From Actinoplanes italicus (GTDB lineage: Bacteria > Actinomycetota > Actinomycetes > Mycobacteriales > Micromonosporaceae), in the NCBI RefSeq assembly GCF_003001815.1, contig NZ_PVMZ01000029.1, positions 39,241-103,240 of the forward strand: a DNA stretch of 64,000 nt, in the 5' to 3' direction. The notes under the pieces are model-generated. The model was not told the DNA's origin. It worked only from the letters and a program-made list of their open reading frames with translations, and made no database searches. Shown one piece after another: positions 1-8,457 of this stretch. The first letter of the stretch is position 1; the number at the start of each line of letters is the position of its first letter. The position numbers and the translations under genes were made by a program.

Positions 1-311
1 CCGGCCTGCTGGGCGCCGCGTTGCGTACCGCCGCCCCCGGCACGCGGGCCTGGCACTGGGGTCCGACCGATCCGTCCGGGTTCGCGGCCCTCGGCGTCAA
101 CGAGACCCTGATCCACACGTGGGACATCGCCCAGGGTCTGGGCCTGACCTGGACCCCGCCGCCGGACCTGTGCACCGCCGTGCTGGACCGCCTGTTCCCG
201 GACGCCCCACCCGGCGACCCGGTCCAGGCCCTCCTCTGGTCCACCGGCCGGATCGCCCTCCCCGGCCGTCCCCGCCTGACCGGCTGGAAGCTGAAGGCCG
301 CCCTGTCCTGA
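1..311 (+). CDS. DinB/maleylpyruvate-isomerase-like protein, C-terminal part
   Basis: The reading frame is open from the left edge, so this is the last ~100 residues of a longer protein whose start lies outside the window. The segment with NETLIHTWD followed by an ALG-like GLGL stretch resembles the C-terminal half of actinobacterial mycothiol-dependent maleylpyruvate isomerase / DinB-fold proteins (usually 190-250 aa), where a His in the HxWD context helps bind a metal. The substrate cannot be inferred. No terminator is visible after the stop; the next 125 bases are a low-complexity run of CGCTCG/CCGCCC words. Confidence 0.6.
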   Translation, partial: GLLGAALRTAAPGTRAWHWGPTDPSGFAALGVNETLIHTWDIAQGLGLTWTPPPDLCTAVLDRLFPDAPPGDPVQALLWSTGRIALPGRPRLTGWKLKAALS

Positions 312-437
312 CGCCTCACCGCCCCGAGGCCACCCCGCCGCCCGCTCGTTCGCCGCCCGCTCGTTCGCCGCCGCTCGCCGCCGCCCGCCGCTCGCTCGCC
401 GCTGCCCGCCAGCCGCCCGCCGCCGCGCGCTTCAAAT

Positions 438-538
438 GTGGCGATGTGTGGCTGGGGGGTGGGCGTGGGTCACCACGCTGCTGGTCTGGCTGGGTTGTGT
501 GGTGGGGTGTGGCTCGCGGGTGGGCGTGGGTCACCACG
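438..538. repeat. Two copies of a 40-bp palindromic dispersed element
   Basis: Copies at 438-477 and 499-538 start with GTGG and end in GGGCGTGGGTCACCACG. The same 39-40-bp design recurs at 14205-14243, 63801-63840 and 63861-63900. The last 19 bases of the two copies here are identical. Bases 312-437 hold only low-complexity GC-rich DNA with no gene. Confidence 0.7.
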
Positions 539-1265
539 CCGGCGGTCGCACCGGTGATTGTCGGCTGGGTGAGGTGGGCAGGGTGGTCCAGGCGCACTCG
601 GTGACGTAGGGCAACGCGAAGGTGTCACGGCCGAGCAGTGCCGGGTGGGTGGCCAGCAACTGGCGGACCTGGGCGAGTACGGCCGCCCGCTCGTCGGCCG
701 GGAGCAGGATCATCGCGCTGCGGGAGCCGGCGAGGCCGAGCAGGCCGGTGGCGGTGAGCGTCTGGCTCCAGCGGAACCAGGTACGTGTCAACGGCCCGAA
801 CGGCGGTCCGAGCCGGGGTCCGGCGTCGGGGCCGGCGCCGCCGAGGATCTCGCCGAGGCGGGCCACCCAGTCGGCGCTCTCGTCACGGATGTTGCGGATC
901 AGGCCGAGCCGTCCGCCGGGGGTCAGGACCCGGGCGATCTCGGGAAGGGCGCGGTGCGGGTGGGGCCACTGCCAGGCCTCGGCGATCAGGACGACGTCGG
1001 CCGAGGCGTCCGGCAGCGGGATCCGGTCGGTGTCGCCGCGGTGCACGGGAACCTCGGGGTGAGCGCGGCGCAGTTCGGAGAGCATCGCGCCGGACGGGTC
1101 GACGGCCACCACGTCGAGTCCGCGGGCCCGTAGCTGCCGGGTCAGGCGGCCGGTCCCGGCGCCGAGGTCGAGGACCCGCGGCGCACCGTCGGGGAGGAGC
1201 CAGTCGAGGGCCTCGGCCGGGTAGGTCGCCTGCCCGCTGCCGGGTGCACCGCCGAGATCCCGCAC
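531..1265 (-). CDS. Class I SAM-dependent methyltransferase
   Basis: A Rossmann-fold methyltransferase of 244 aa. SAM-binding motif I (VLDLGAGTG, near residue 30), the acidic end of strand 2 (VVAVDPSG) and the post-motif segment PDASADVVLIAEAWQW are visible, a pattern close to the UbiE/COQ5-like Methyltransf_11 family. The start is a GTG; the frame is open only eight codons further upstream with no ATG, so the N-terminus is shorter than in many relatives, which carry an extra F(G/A)..A..Y..GRPGYP lead-in. The conserved YPAEALDWLLP remains. The substrate is unknown. It is divergent from csbD across about 118 bp. Confidence 0.75.
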   Translation of the reverse strand: MRDLGGAPGSGQATYPAEALDWLLPDGAPRVLDLGAGTGRLTRQLRARGLDVVAVDPSGAMLSELRRAHPEVPVHRGDTDRIPLPDASADVVLIAEAWQWPHPHRALPEIARVLTPGGRLGLIRNIRDESADWVARLGEILGGAGPDAGPRLGPPFGPLTRTWFRWSQTLTATGLLGLAGSRSAMILLPADERAAVLAQVRQLLATHPALLGRDTFALPYVTECAWTTLPTSPSRQSPVRPPAW

Positions 1266-1321
1266 GCGATGATCATAACCAGCATTGTCCTAGGACGCCT
1301 TAGCGGGTGTGACGTGTTTCA

Positions 1322-1342
1322 GATGCCCGTGCAGCGGGCATC
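1322..1342. promoter_or_regulatory. Hairpin upstream of csbD
   Basis: GATGCCCG, a 5-nt loop, then CGGGCATC: a perfect 8-bp inverted repeat 41 nt before the csbD start. It could be an operator or a 5'-UTR hairpin; only the symmetry is seen. Confidence 0.4.
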
Positions 1343-1383
1343 AGTTGATCAACGGCAACGAAGACGGCCAGGAGGGTTGACGC

Positions 1384-1575
1384 ATGAGCTTCACCGACAA
1401 GGTCAAGAACAAGGCCGAGGAACTGACCGGCAAGGCGAAGCAGGGCATCGGTGAGGCGACCGACAACGAGCGCCTCTATGCCGAGGGCCAGGCGCAGGAG
1501 ACGGCGGCGCACGCCAAGCAGGCCGGCGAGCACGTCAAGGACGCCGGTCGGGACGTTCGCGACGCCATCCGCTGA
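1384..1575 (+). CDS. CsbD-family stress protein
   Basis: A 63-aa, highly charged helical protein that starts MSFTDKVKNKAEELTGKAKQ and matches the CsbD family (general-stress proteins, biochemical function unknown). It is typical in length. The ATG is preceded by AGGAGGG (1370-1376), a strong Shine-Dalgarno at good spacing. In other bacteria csbD-like genes are induced by general-stress sigma factors; no such promoter was confidently recognised here. It is transcribed toward kamA, with a bidirectional terminator between them. Confidence 0.9.
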   Translation: MSFTDKVKNKAEELTGKAKQGIGEATDNERLYAEGQAQETAAHAKQAGEHVKDAGRDVRDAIR

Positions 1576-1629
1576 GCCGCGGAGCAGAAACCGACCGTTA
1601 GGCCGCGGAGCAGACACCGCGGGTCAGAA

Positions 1630-1667
1630 CGAAGCAGGGGAAGCGCACCAGCGCTTCCCCTGCTTCG
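1630..1667. terminator. Bidirectional terminator between csbD and kamA
   Basis: A 17-bp perfect inverted repeat (1630-1646 and 1651-1667) with a 4-nt ACCA loop lies between two convergent genes. There is no clear U-tract, as is common in high-G+C actinobacteria. A 13-bp direct repeat (GCCGCGGAGCAGA) occurs just before it at 1577 and 1602. Confidence 0.75.
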
Positions 1668-1680
1668 TGTCGTCGACGGG

Positions 1681-3039
1681 TCAGTCCGAGGCCTGCTGCT
1701 TGCGCCACCAGGCCTGGCCCGAGGCCGGGAGCGTGTCGATCGGGTCGTAGTAGGCGTACAGCTTGGAGAGAGCCTCGCTGTCGCCGGCCTCGATGGACGT
1801 GCGGTAGTTCTTGGTCCAGTAGGAGATGCCGTGCTCGCGGTCGTAGTCGGCGATCATGTGCACCCAGCGCTTGCCGACGAACGGCACGTCGCAGACGATC
1901 CGCGGGGTCGCGTATCCGGGCAGGTAGCCCATCAGGTCGTGCTGCAGCTGCTGGGCCTCGTGGACGGCGACGCGCCAGTGCTCGGCGTTGGGGATCATGT
2001 CGCACATGTAGAAGTAGTACGGCAGGATCCCGGCCTCGCCCTGCAGCGCGAAGCACAGGTCGAGCAGGTCGGGGGCGGTGGCGTTGACGCCGCGCATCAG
2101 GACGCCCTGGTTGCGGACGTCACGGACACCGACTTCGAGGAGGGTACGCACAGCGCGCGCCACCAGCGGTGTCAGTGAGTTCACGTGGTTGACGTGGGTG
2201 TGCACGGCCAGGTTGACGCCGCGCCGTTCGGCGGTGACGGCGACCCGGTGCATGCCCTCGACCACGTCGTCCTGCAGCCAGTGCTGGGGGAGTCCCATGA
2301 GCGCCTTGGTGGCGAGCCGGATGTCACGGACGGTCGGGACCGACAACAGCCCCATGAGGTACGCCTCGAGCTGTTTCCACGGCACGTTGGCCACGTCGCC
2401 GCCGGAGACGACGACGTCGCGCACGCCTGGGTGCTCTTTCAAATACCGCAGGTGGGCCTCGTAGCGGTCGACCGGCTTCTGGAGGAGCTTGAGTTTGGCG
2501 ACCGTGGGGGTGCTGTTGCCGACCAGGTCCATCCGGGTGCAGTGCCCGCAGTACTGGGGGCAGGTGGAGAGCAGCTCGGCGAGCACCTTGGTGGGGTAGC
2601 GGTGGGTGAGGCCCTCGGCGACCCACATGTCGTGTTCGTGCAGGGAGTCTCGGGTGGCGTGCGGGTGTGACGGCCAGGCCGGGTGGCGGTCGCTGGCGAC
2701 CGGGATCATGTAGTTGCGGACCGGGTCGGCGAGGAACGACGCGGTGTCCGGTGTCCGGCCGGGGACCATCGTGTTGATCATCTGGGGCGGGATGAGCATG
2801 GACATCGTCGCGTGCTGCTTCTGGTCGGTCTCGAGGTCGGTGTAGAAGCTCTCGTCGACGAGGTCGCCGAGGACCGTACGCAGCTGCTTGATGTTCTTGA
2901 CGCAGTTGACCCGCTGCCATTGCGCGGACTGCCACTGTGCCGCCGTCACGTCGCGCCAGCCGGGGAACCGGGTCCAGTCCGGCTCGATCAGCTCGCGCCG
3001 CTGGTACTCGTACGGCTGGCCGGCCTCGTTGTCGGTCAC
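1681..3039 (-). CDS. kamA: Lysine 2,3-aminomutase (radical SAM, PLP)
   Basis: KamA converts L-lysine to L-beta-lysine with a [4Fe-4S] cluster, SAM and PLP. The 452-aa protein carries the radical-SAM motif CxxxCxxC (C160, C164, C167). By alignment from memory to the Clostridium subterminale enzyme, the two Asp residues that bind the lysine side-chain amine (D293, D330) correspond to D347 and D384, with the same 37-residue spacing. The PLP-lysine motif PGGGGK is replaced by a one-residue-shorter PFVGK ending in K390. The N-terminus (about 100 residues before the radical-SAM core) is of the usual length. It is divergent from the kdd-kal operon, which supports a lysine rather than a glutamate substrate. 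EpmB-type function is unlikely because of the size and neighbours. The ATG is preceded by a GGGAGGAACC ribosome-binding site. Confidence 0.9.
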   Translation of the reverse strand: MTDNEAGQPYEYQRRELIEPDWTRFPGWRDVTAAQWQSAQWQRVNCVKNIKQLRTVLGDLVDESFYTDLETDQKQHATMSMLIPPQMINTMVPGRTPDTASFLADPVRNYMIPVASDRHPAWPSHPHATRDSLHEHDMWVAEGLTHRYPTKVLAELLSTCPQYCGHCTRMDLVGNSTPTVAKLKLLQKPVDRYEAHLRYLKEHPGVRDVVVSGGDVANVPWKQLEAYLMGLLSVPTVRDIRLATKALMGLPQHWLQDDVVEGMHRVAVTAERRGVNLAVHTHVNHVNSLTPLVARAVRTLLEVGVRDVRNQGVLMRGVNATAPDLLDLCFALQGEAGILPYYFYMCDMIPNAEHWRVAVHEAQQLQHDLMGYLPGYATPRIVCDVPFVGKRWVHMIADYDREHGISYWTKNYRTSIEAGDSEALSKLYAYYDPIDTLPASGQAWWRKQQASD

Positions 3040-3071
3040 CGGTTCCTCCCTCTTTCGGTTCGGATCAAGCT

Positions 3072-3088
3072 ACCGGAGAATCTCCGGT
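3072..3088. promoter_or_regulatory. Candidate operator, kamA/kdd divergent region
   Basis: ACCGGAGA-A-TCTCCGGT is a perfect 17-bp palindrome lying 33 bp from the kamA start and 87 bp from the kdd start. It is well placed to control both transcripts. No regulator gene lies next to it and no cobalamin-riboswitch-like structure fits in this 135-bp gap. Confidence 0.55.
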
Positions 3089-3174
3089 CTAGTAACCATG
3101 TATACGCAGGATTTACGGTGAAGGCAGCTCTGTGAGAGTGTTTTTAACGCGTGGAGATCGTGAGGAGCTTGAGC

Positions 3175-4227
3175 ATGGTGGGGTTGCGGCGGGTACTCGA
3201 ACCGGTCGGCGTGCTGCCGCAGGCGGCGTGGAAGCTTGATGCGTCGCCGGAGATCGGGCCCGATGAGACGCGGATCCGGGTGCAGCGGCTCAACCTCGAC
3301 GCCGCCAGTTATCGGCAGCTGGCCGAGAAGCATGCGCACAACGGGGACGCGATCCGCGCCGAGGTGCTCGACATCGTCGGCACGCGCGGCAAGATGCACA
3401 ATCCGGTCACCGGTTCGGGCGGGATGCTGATCGGGATCGTCGAGCAGGTCGGGCCGGAGTCGCCGCTGCCCGTCAAGCCGGGCGACCGGGTGGCCACGCT
3501 GGTGTCGCTGACGCTGACGCCGCTGCGGATCACCGACGGGCTGGCCGCGTGGGACGGGCTCAGCGAGCAGGTGCCGGCCGAGGGGACGGCGATTCTCTTC
3601 GGGCGTTCGATCGTCGGGGTGCTGCCGGACGATCTGCCGCCTGAGCTGGCGCTCGCGGTCTACGACGTGTGCGGGGCGCCGGCGCTGACCGACCGGGTGG
3701 TGCGCGGGCATCACAAGTGGCGCGGGCAGGCGAGCGCGGAGGCCGGTGAGGACGCCGGGCGGGTGACCGTGGCGGTGCTCGGGGGCGCCGGGAAGAGCGG
3801 GTCCCTGACTCTTGCCGCCGCGAGGCGCGCGGGTGCCCGTACCAAGGCGGTCGTCGTCAACGAGGCCGAGCGGGACGCGCTGATCAAAGCCGGGCTTGCC
3901 GACGAGGTCGCGATTGCCGACGCCCGCGACCCGGTAGCGGTGAGTGAGGCCGTGGGGGAACCGGCCGACGTGACCGTCGTCTGCGTGGACGTGCCCGGAT
4001 GCGAGCACGGCGCGATCCTGGCGACCGCCGGGGGCGGCACCGTGATCTTCTTCTCGATGGCGACGAGCTTCCCGGCCGCCGCGCTCGGCGCCGAGGGGCT
4101 GGCCGCCGACGTGACGATGCTCATCGGTAACGGGTACGTGCCTGGTCACGCCGATTTCGCGGTGGATCTGCTGCGTCAGGTTCCCGCGGTCCGGGAGTTG
4201 TTCGAGGCCCGGCTGGCGGCAGACTGA
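3175..4227 (+). CDS. kdd: L-erythro-3,5-diaminohexanoate dehydrogenase
   Basis: Kdd oxidises 3,5-diaminohexanoate to 3-keto-5-aminohexanoate with NAD(P)+. The family-typical block MHNPVTGSGGMLIG and a Rossmann motif (VAVLGGAGKSG) are present. The frame is open to a GTG at 3151, but the ATG at 3175 has AGGAG at 3163-3167 with 7-nt spacing, so the 350-aa start is preferred; that matches the usual family length. It is the first gene of the operon; the next gene begins 5 nt after its stop. Kdd is diagnostic for the aminomutase route of lysine breakdown. Confidence 0.88.
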   Translation: MVGLRRVLEPVGVLPQAAWKLDASPEIGPDETRIRVQRLNLDAASYRQLAEKHAHNGDAIRAEVLDIVGTRGKMHNPVTGSGGMLIGIVEQVGPESPLPVKPGDRVATLVSLTLTPLRITDGLAAWDGLSEQVPAEGTAILFGRSIVGVLPDDLPPELALAVYDVCGAPALTDRVVRGHHKWRGQASAEAGEDAGRVTVAVLGGAGKSGSLTLAAARRAGARTKAVVVNEAERDALIKAGLADEVAIADARDPVAVSEAVGEPADVTVVCVDVPGCEHGAILATAGGGTVIFFSMATSFPAAALGAEGLAADVTMLIGNGYVPGHADFAVDLLRQVPAVRELFEARLAAD

Positions 4228-4232
4228 CGGTC

Positions 4233-5771
4233 ATGACGAACACTCCCTCGGTCCGCTACGTCAACGGCCGCTTCTACTCGGCTGCGGAACCCCGCGCCAC
4301 CGCCATGGTCACCAGCGGCGACACGATCGCCTGGCTGGGAGACTCCGCCGACGCCCCGTCCGCCGACGTGACCGTCGACCTGGACGGCGCTCTGGTCACG
4401 CCCGCTTTCGTGGACGCGCATCTGCACGCCACCGACACGGGTCTGGCGTTCGACGGCCTGGATCTGTCGGTGGTGCGGTCGCCGGGTGAGCTGCTGGAGC
4501 GGGTGGCGGCGTTCGCGGCGACGCGGCCGGCCGACGGGGTGGTGCACGGGCACGGCTGGGACGAGTCGACGTGGTCGGATCAGACGCCGCCGAGCGCGGC
4601 TGAGCTGGAGCGGGCGGCGGCGGGCCGGCGGGTGTATCTGTCGCAGGCGTCGGTGCATTCGGCGCTGGCGTCGTCGTCGCTGCTGCCGGCGGCGCTCGGG
4701 GTGGACGGCTACGACGAGTCCGGGTGGGTGAAGGAGGCGGCCCACCATGCGGTACGCGCGGTCGCGCTGGGCTCGCTGACGGCGGCGCAGCGGACCACGG
4801 CGCAGACGACGGCGCTGCGCCGGGCGGCCGAGATGGGGATCGCGGCGGTGCACGAGTGCGCCGGTCCGGGCACGTCGAGCGAGGCGGACTTCGCGTCGGT
4901 GCTGGCGCTGTCCGGGCAGGGCCTGCCGCGGGTGTTCGGGTACTGGGGTGAGCTGGGCGGCGCCGAGCGGGCGCGCGAGCTGGGGGCGCACGGTGCGGCC
5001 GGTGACCTGTACGCCGACGGTGCGCTGGGTTCGCGGACGGCGTCGGTGCGGCATCCGTATCTCGACGGCGACCACGGGTGCGGTGAGGCGTTCCTGACCG
5101 CCGAGCAGGCCGCCGCGCACCTGCTGGACTGCATCAGGGTCGGGTTCCAGGGTGGTTTCCACGCCATCGGTGACGCCGCGATCGAGACGGTGCTGGAGGG
5201 GTTCGCGATCGCCGCGAAGAGCGTCGGGGTGGACCGGCTGCGGGAGGGTCATCACCGGATCGAGCACGTCGAGCTGATCGACAAGGCGATGATCGCGCGG
5301 ATGGTGGAGTTCGGGGTGATCGCCTCGGTGCAGCCGGTCTTCGACGCGCTGTGGGGTGGTTCGGACCGGATGTACGCGCAGCGGCTCGGTGTGGAGCGGG
5401 CGCTGGCCAGCAACCCGATCGGGGCGATGCACGCGACCGGGGTGGCGCTGGCGTTCGGGTCGGATTCGCCGGTGACGCCGCTGGACCCGTGGGCGATGGT
5501 GGTGGCGGCCGCGGCCCCGCGTAATCCGCGGTTCCGGATGACGGTGCGGTCGGCGTTCGCGGCGAGCAGCCGGGGTGGCTGGCGTGCCGCGGCGGTCGGC
5601 GGCGTGGGGGCGCTCAAGCCGGGTTCGTCGGCGACGTTCGCGGCTTGGGAGACGCCGTCGGGAGTGGTGGACGGGCTGCCGGCGGTGCTGCCGGACGTCG
5701 ACGGCGTGGAGCCGGTCCGGCCGGTGTGTGTGCGCACGGTGCTGCACGGCGACACGATTTTCGAGAGGTAA
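4233..5771 (+). CDS. YtcJ-like amidohydrolase in the lysine operon
   Basis: A metal-dependent hydrolase of the amidohydrolase-3 / YtcJ group, 512 aa. The metal motif HxH is at H63/H65 (DAHLHATD), with a later HRIEHVEL histidine block and the catalytic Asp segment GSDSPVTPLDP near the C-terminus, so the active site looks complete. No signal peptide is seen, so it should be cytoplasmic. It lies 5 nt after kdd and 15 nt before kamD and is clearly co-transcribed. It is not part of the classical clostridial pathway. It could hydrolyse an amide, lactam or cyclised form of a pathway intermediate; that is a guess. The true substrate is unknown. Confidence 0.8.
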   Translation: MTNTPSVRYVNGRFYSAAEPRATAMVTSGDTIAWLGDSADAPSADVTVDLDGALVTPAFVDAHLHATDTGLAFDGLDLSVVRSPGELLERVAAFAATRPADGVVHGHGWDESTWSDQTPPSAAELERAAAGRRVYLSQASVHSALASSSLLPAALGVDGYDESGWVKEAAHHAVRAVALGSLTAAQRTTAQTTALRRAAEMGIAAVHECAGPGTSSEADFASVLALSGQGLPRVFGYWGELGGAERARELGAHGAAGDLYADGALGSRTASVRHPYLDGDHGCGEAFLTAEQAAAHLLDCIRVGFQGGFHAIGDAAIETVLEGFAIAAKSVGVDRLREGHHRIEHVELIDKAMIARMVEFGVIASVQPVFDALWGGSDRMYAQRLGVERALASNPIGAMHATGVALAFGSDSPVTPLDPWAMVVAAAAPRNPRFRMTVRSAFAASSRGGWRAAAVGGVGALKPGSSATFAAWETPSGVVDGLPAVLPDVDGVEPVRPVCVRTVLHGDTIFER

Positions 5772-5786
5772 CAGGAGGCGTTTTCG

Positions 5787-7319
5787 TTGGCCGGGAAGCT
5801 GGATCTGGATGCGGCCGTGGTCGCGCGGGCAAGGGAGCTCGCCGCACGGGCGGGGCGGCCGGTGGTCGACCTGGCGCGGTCGCACACCACCGTGTCGGTG
5901 GAGCGTGCGGTGCTGCGGCTGGCGGGGGTGACCGGCGCTGACCCGGATGGCATCCCGTGGGTGAACCGGCTGGTCGACGCGGTGCGTGCGGACGTCGGGC
6001 TCGGTCACGGGGTGGCCGTCCCGGTGTTCCACGCGATGGAGACGACCGGTGTGGAGGACGTGACGGTCCTGGCGCAGAAGGCGGCGGCCGGGTCGGTGCG
6101 GTTCTCCATGCCCTCCCGTCCCGCGAAGGCGCGGCAGCGGGCCAGGCGGGCCACCGCGGCCGGGCTGAGGACGATCGACCGGCGGCGGGCCGAGCGGGAC
6201 CGGCTGATCAAGCGGTTCGGCGATCCGAAGCAGCGGCCGTGGATCTACCTGATCGTCGCGACGGGGGACATCTACGAGGACATCCCGCAGGCGCAGGCGG
6301 CGGCGCGGGCCGGGGCGGACGTGATCGCGGTGATCCGGTCGACGGGGCAGTCGCTGCTGGACTACGTGCCGGAGGGCCCGACGCGGGAGGGGTTCGCCGG
6401 CACGTACGCCACGCAGGAGAACTTCCGGCTGATGCGGGCCGCGCTGGACGAGACGTCGAAGGAGGTGGGCCGTTACGTGCGGCTCACCAATTACGCGTCC
6501 GGGCTGTGCATGCCGGAGATGGCGACGATGGCCGGGCTGGAGCGTCTGGACATGATGCTCAACGACTCGATGTACGGGATCCTGTTCCGTGACATCAACC
6601 CGATCCGTACGTTCGTGGACCAGCGGTTCTCGCGGCAGATCCACGCCCGGGCCGGAATCATCATCAACACCGGCGAGGACAACTACCTGACCACCGCGGA
6701 CGCGGTCGACGCGGCGCACACCGTCACCGTTTCGCAGTTGATGAACGAGTACTTCGCCCACGAGGCGGGCCTGCAGGACTGGCAGTTGGGCCTGGGGCAC
6801 GCGTTCGAGATCAACCCGGAACTGCCGGAGTCGTTCCGCATGGAGCTGGCGCACGCGCTGCTCGCCCGGGAGCTCTTCCCCGACGCGCCCCTGAAGTGGA
6901 TGCCGCCGACCAAGCACATGACCGGCGACGTGTTCCGCGGCAACCTGCTCGACGGCTTCTTCAACCTGGCCGGCGCACTGACCGGCCAGGGGATCCTTCT
7001 CGTCGGCATGATGACCGAGGCGGTCGTCACCCCGTGGCTCTCCGATCGGGACATCGCCCTGCAGAACGTCCGATACGTCCTGAACGGTGCCGGGAACCTG
7101 CACGAGGACTTCACACCCGGCGAGTTCATCCGCGGGCGCGCGAACCAGGTCCTGAGTGAGGCGATCGACCTGCTGGAACGGATCGTGGACGACGGCATGC
7201 TCAACGCGATCGCCGACGGGACGTTCGGGATCATGAAGCGGCCCGCCGACCGGGGCAAGGGCCTCGACGGCGTCTCCAAGATCGACGAGGACTACTACAA
7301 CCCGGTGGTGGAGTCATGA
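5787..7319 (+). CDS. kamD: Lysine 5,6-aminomutase alpha subunit
   Basis: KamD forms the TIM-barrel subunit of the adenosylcobalamin- and PLP-dependent D-lysine/beta-lysine 5,6-aminomutase and pairs with KamE. The 510-aa length agrees with the family, and family-like blocks such as IPWVNRLVDAV, FSMPSRPAK and EDNYLTTADAVDAAHTV are present. The start is a TTG at 5787 with AGGAGG at 5773-5778 and 8-nt spacing; no upstream ATG competes. The stop overlaps the kamE start by 4 nt, which gives the expected 1:1 coupling of the subunits. Confidence 0.92.
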   Translation: MAGKLDLDAAVVARARELAARAGRPVVDLARSHTTVSVERAVLRLAGVTGADPDGIPWVNRLVDAVRADVGLGHGVAVPVFHAMETTGVEDVTVLAQKAAAGSVRFSMPSRPAKARQRARRATAAGLRTIDRRRAERDRLIKRFGDPKQRPWIYLIVATGDIYEDIPQAQAAARAGADVIAVIRSTGQSLLDYVPEGPTREGFAGTYATQENFRLMRAALDETSKEVGRYVRLTNYASGLCMPEMATMAGLERLDMMLNDSMYGILFRDINPIRTFVDQRFSRQIHARAGIIINTGEDNYLTTADAVDAAHTVTVSQLMNEYFAHEAGLQDWQLGLGHAFEINPELPESFRMELAHALLARELFPDAPLKWMPPTKHMTGDVFRGNLLDGFFNLAGALTGQGILLVGMMTEAVVTPWLSDRDIALQNVRYVLNGAGNLHEDFTPGEFIRGRANQVLSEAIDLLERIVDDGMLNAIADGTFGIMKRPADRGKGLDGVSKIDEDYYNPVVES

Positions 7320-8047
7320 TCATTCGCCCCTATGGCGACACCACGGGTGACGGCATGGTGCAGCTGTCCTTCACGCTGCCGATCCCGCACGACAAGCGGG
7401 CCGAGGGTGCCGCGCTGCAGCTGGCGAACAAGATGGGCATGGACCCCGCCATGCTGGTCCACGCCAAGCAGATGAGTGACGATTTCACGTTCTTCGTCGT
7501 CTACGGGAAGGTCAACCATCTCGTCGACACCGACAGGGTGCAGGTCGTCGAGCGCGACTATCCGCTGCTGAGCGCCAAGGAGGTCAACGCGGCGATCAAG
7601 CGGGGCCTGCGGCGGCGGCTCAACGTGGTCGGCGCCTGCATCGGCACCGACGCGCACACCGTCGGCATCGACGCGATCCTCAACCTCAAGGGCATCGCGG
7701 GGGAGAAGGGCCTGGAGTACTACTCGGAGCTGTCGGTCACCAACATGGGCGCGCAGGTGTCGGTGCCCGACCTGGTGGAGACGGCCCGGGAGAAGAAGGC
7801 CGACGCGGTGCTGGTCTCCCAGGTGGTGACCCAGCGCGACGCGCACCTGCAGAACACGCGGGCCATGTCGGCGGCGTTCCGGGAGGCGCTGCCGGCCGGG
7901 AAACGGCCGCTGCTGATCGTCGGCGGGCCGCGGTTCGACGAGCTGATGACCGGTGAGCTGGGCGTCGACCGGATCTTCAGCCGTGGCACCACGCCCCGCG
8001 AGGTCGCCTCCTATCTCGTCCACGCCCTCGTCGGGAGCTCGAAATGA
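7316..8047 (+). CDS. kamE: Lysine 5,6-aminomutase beta subunit (B12-binding)
   Basis: KamE is the cobalamin-binding Rossmann subunit that also supplies the PLP lysine. The base-off/His-on motif DxHxxG is D112-A-H114-T-V-G117, and K125 lies 11 residues after the His, the same offset as H133/K144 in the Clostridium sticklandii enzyme (from memory). Both cofactor residues are therefore conserved and the enzyme should be active if AdoCbl is available. At 243 aa it is of ordinary length. It overlaps kamD (ATGA) and kal (ATGA). Confidence 0.93.
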   Translation: MIIRPYGDTTGDGMVQLSFTLPIPHDKRAEGAALQLANKMGMDPAMLVHAKQMSDDFTFFVVYGKVNHLVDTDRVQVVERDYPLLSAKEVNAAIKRGLRRRLNVVGACIGTDAHTVGIDAILNLKGIAGEKGLEYYSELSVTNMGAQVSVPDLVETAREKKADAVLVSQVVTQRDAHLQNTRAMSAAFREALPAGKRPLLIVGGPRFDELMTGELGVDRIFSRGTTPREVASYLVHALVGSSK

Positions 8048-8457
8048 TCACTGTGACGCATCGCCGGTACGTGCCCTACTCGCACGCCCACTACGCCGGG
8101 AACCTGGTCGACGGGGCGTACTCGCTCGCGGCGTTCGGGGACGTGGCCACCGAGATCTGCATCCGGCTCGACGGCGACGAGGGGCTGTTCGCGTCCTACG
8201 ACGACGTGCAGTTCAAGGCGCCGGTGCGGGCCGGGGACGTGCTGGAGATCAGCGGGACCGTGACGAGGACAGGCACGAGGTCCCGCAAAATCGCGTTCGA
8301 GGTGCGGGTGGTGTGCCGGGGCACGTCGGGTTCGGCGGCCGAGGTCCTGGCTGAGCCGATCGTGGCGACCACCGCGGTGGGCACGGTCGTGGTGCCGCCG
8401 AAGCCGATCGGTGAGGCCGCCGCGGAAGACGCGGCCGGGGTGCCGCCGAAGCCGTGA
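8044..8457 (+). CDS. kal: 3-aminobutyryl-CoA ammonia lyase
   Basis: A small hot-dog-fold enzyme (137 aa) that deaminates L-3-aminobutyryl-CoA to crotonyl-CoA in lysine catabolism. The N-terminal half, with RRYVPYSHAHYAGNLVDGAY and the following ASYDDVQFKAPVRAGDVLE block, matches Kal proteins. The last ~20 residues (a repeated PPKP motif) look like a non-conserved tail. It overlaps kamE by 4 nt and the next gene by 4 nt (GTGA), so translation is coupled. Confidence 0.87.
   Translation: MITVTHRRYVPYSHAHYAGNLVDGAYSLAAFGDVATEICIRLDGDEGLFASYDDVQFKAPVRAGDVLEISGTVTRTGTRSRKIAFEVRVVCRGTSGSAAEVLAEPIVATTAVGTVVVPPKPIGEAAAEDAAGVPPKP

Noticed and set aside
3040..3174. Cobalamin riboswitch before the B12-enzyme operon
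   Set aside because: The gap is too short and lacks a recognisable B12 box; only the palindrome stands out.
4176..7103. A 975-codon minus-strand open frame
   Set aside because: It is antisense to kdd, the amidohydrolase and kamD, has Arg/Pro/His-rich composition, no family resemblance and no proper start. It arises from high G+C.
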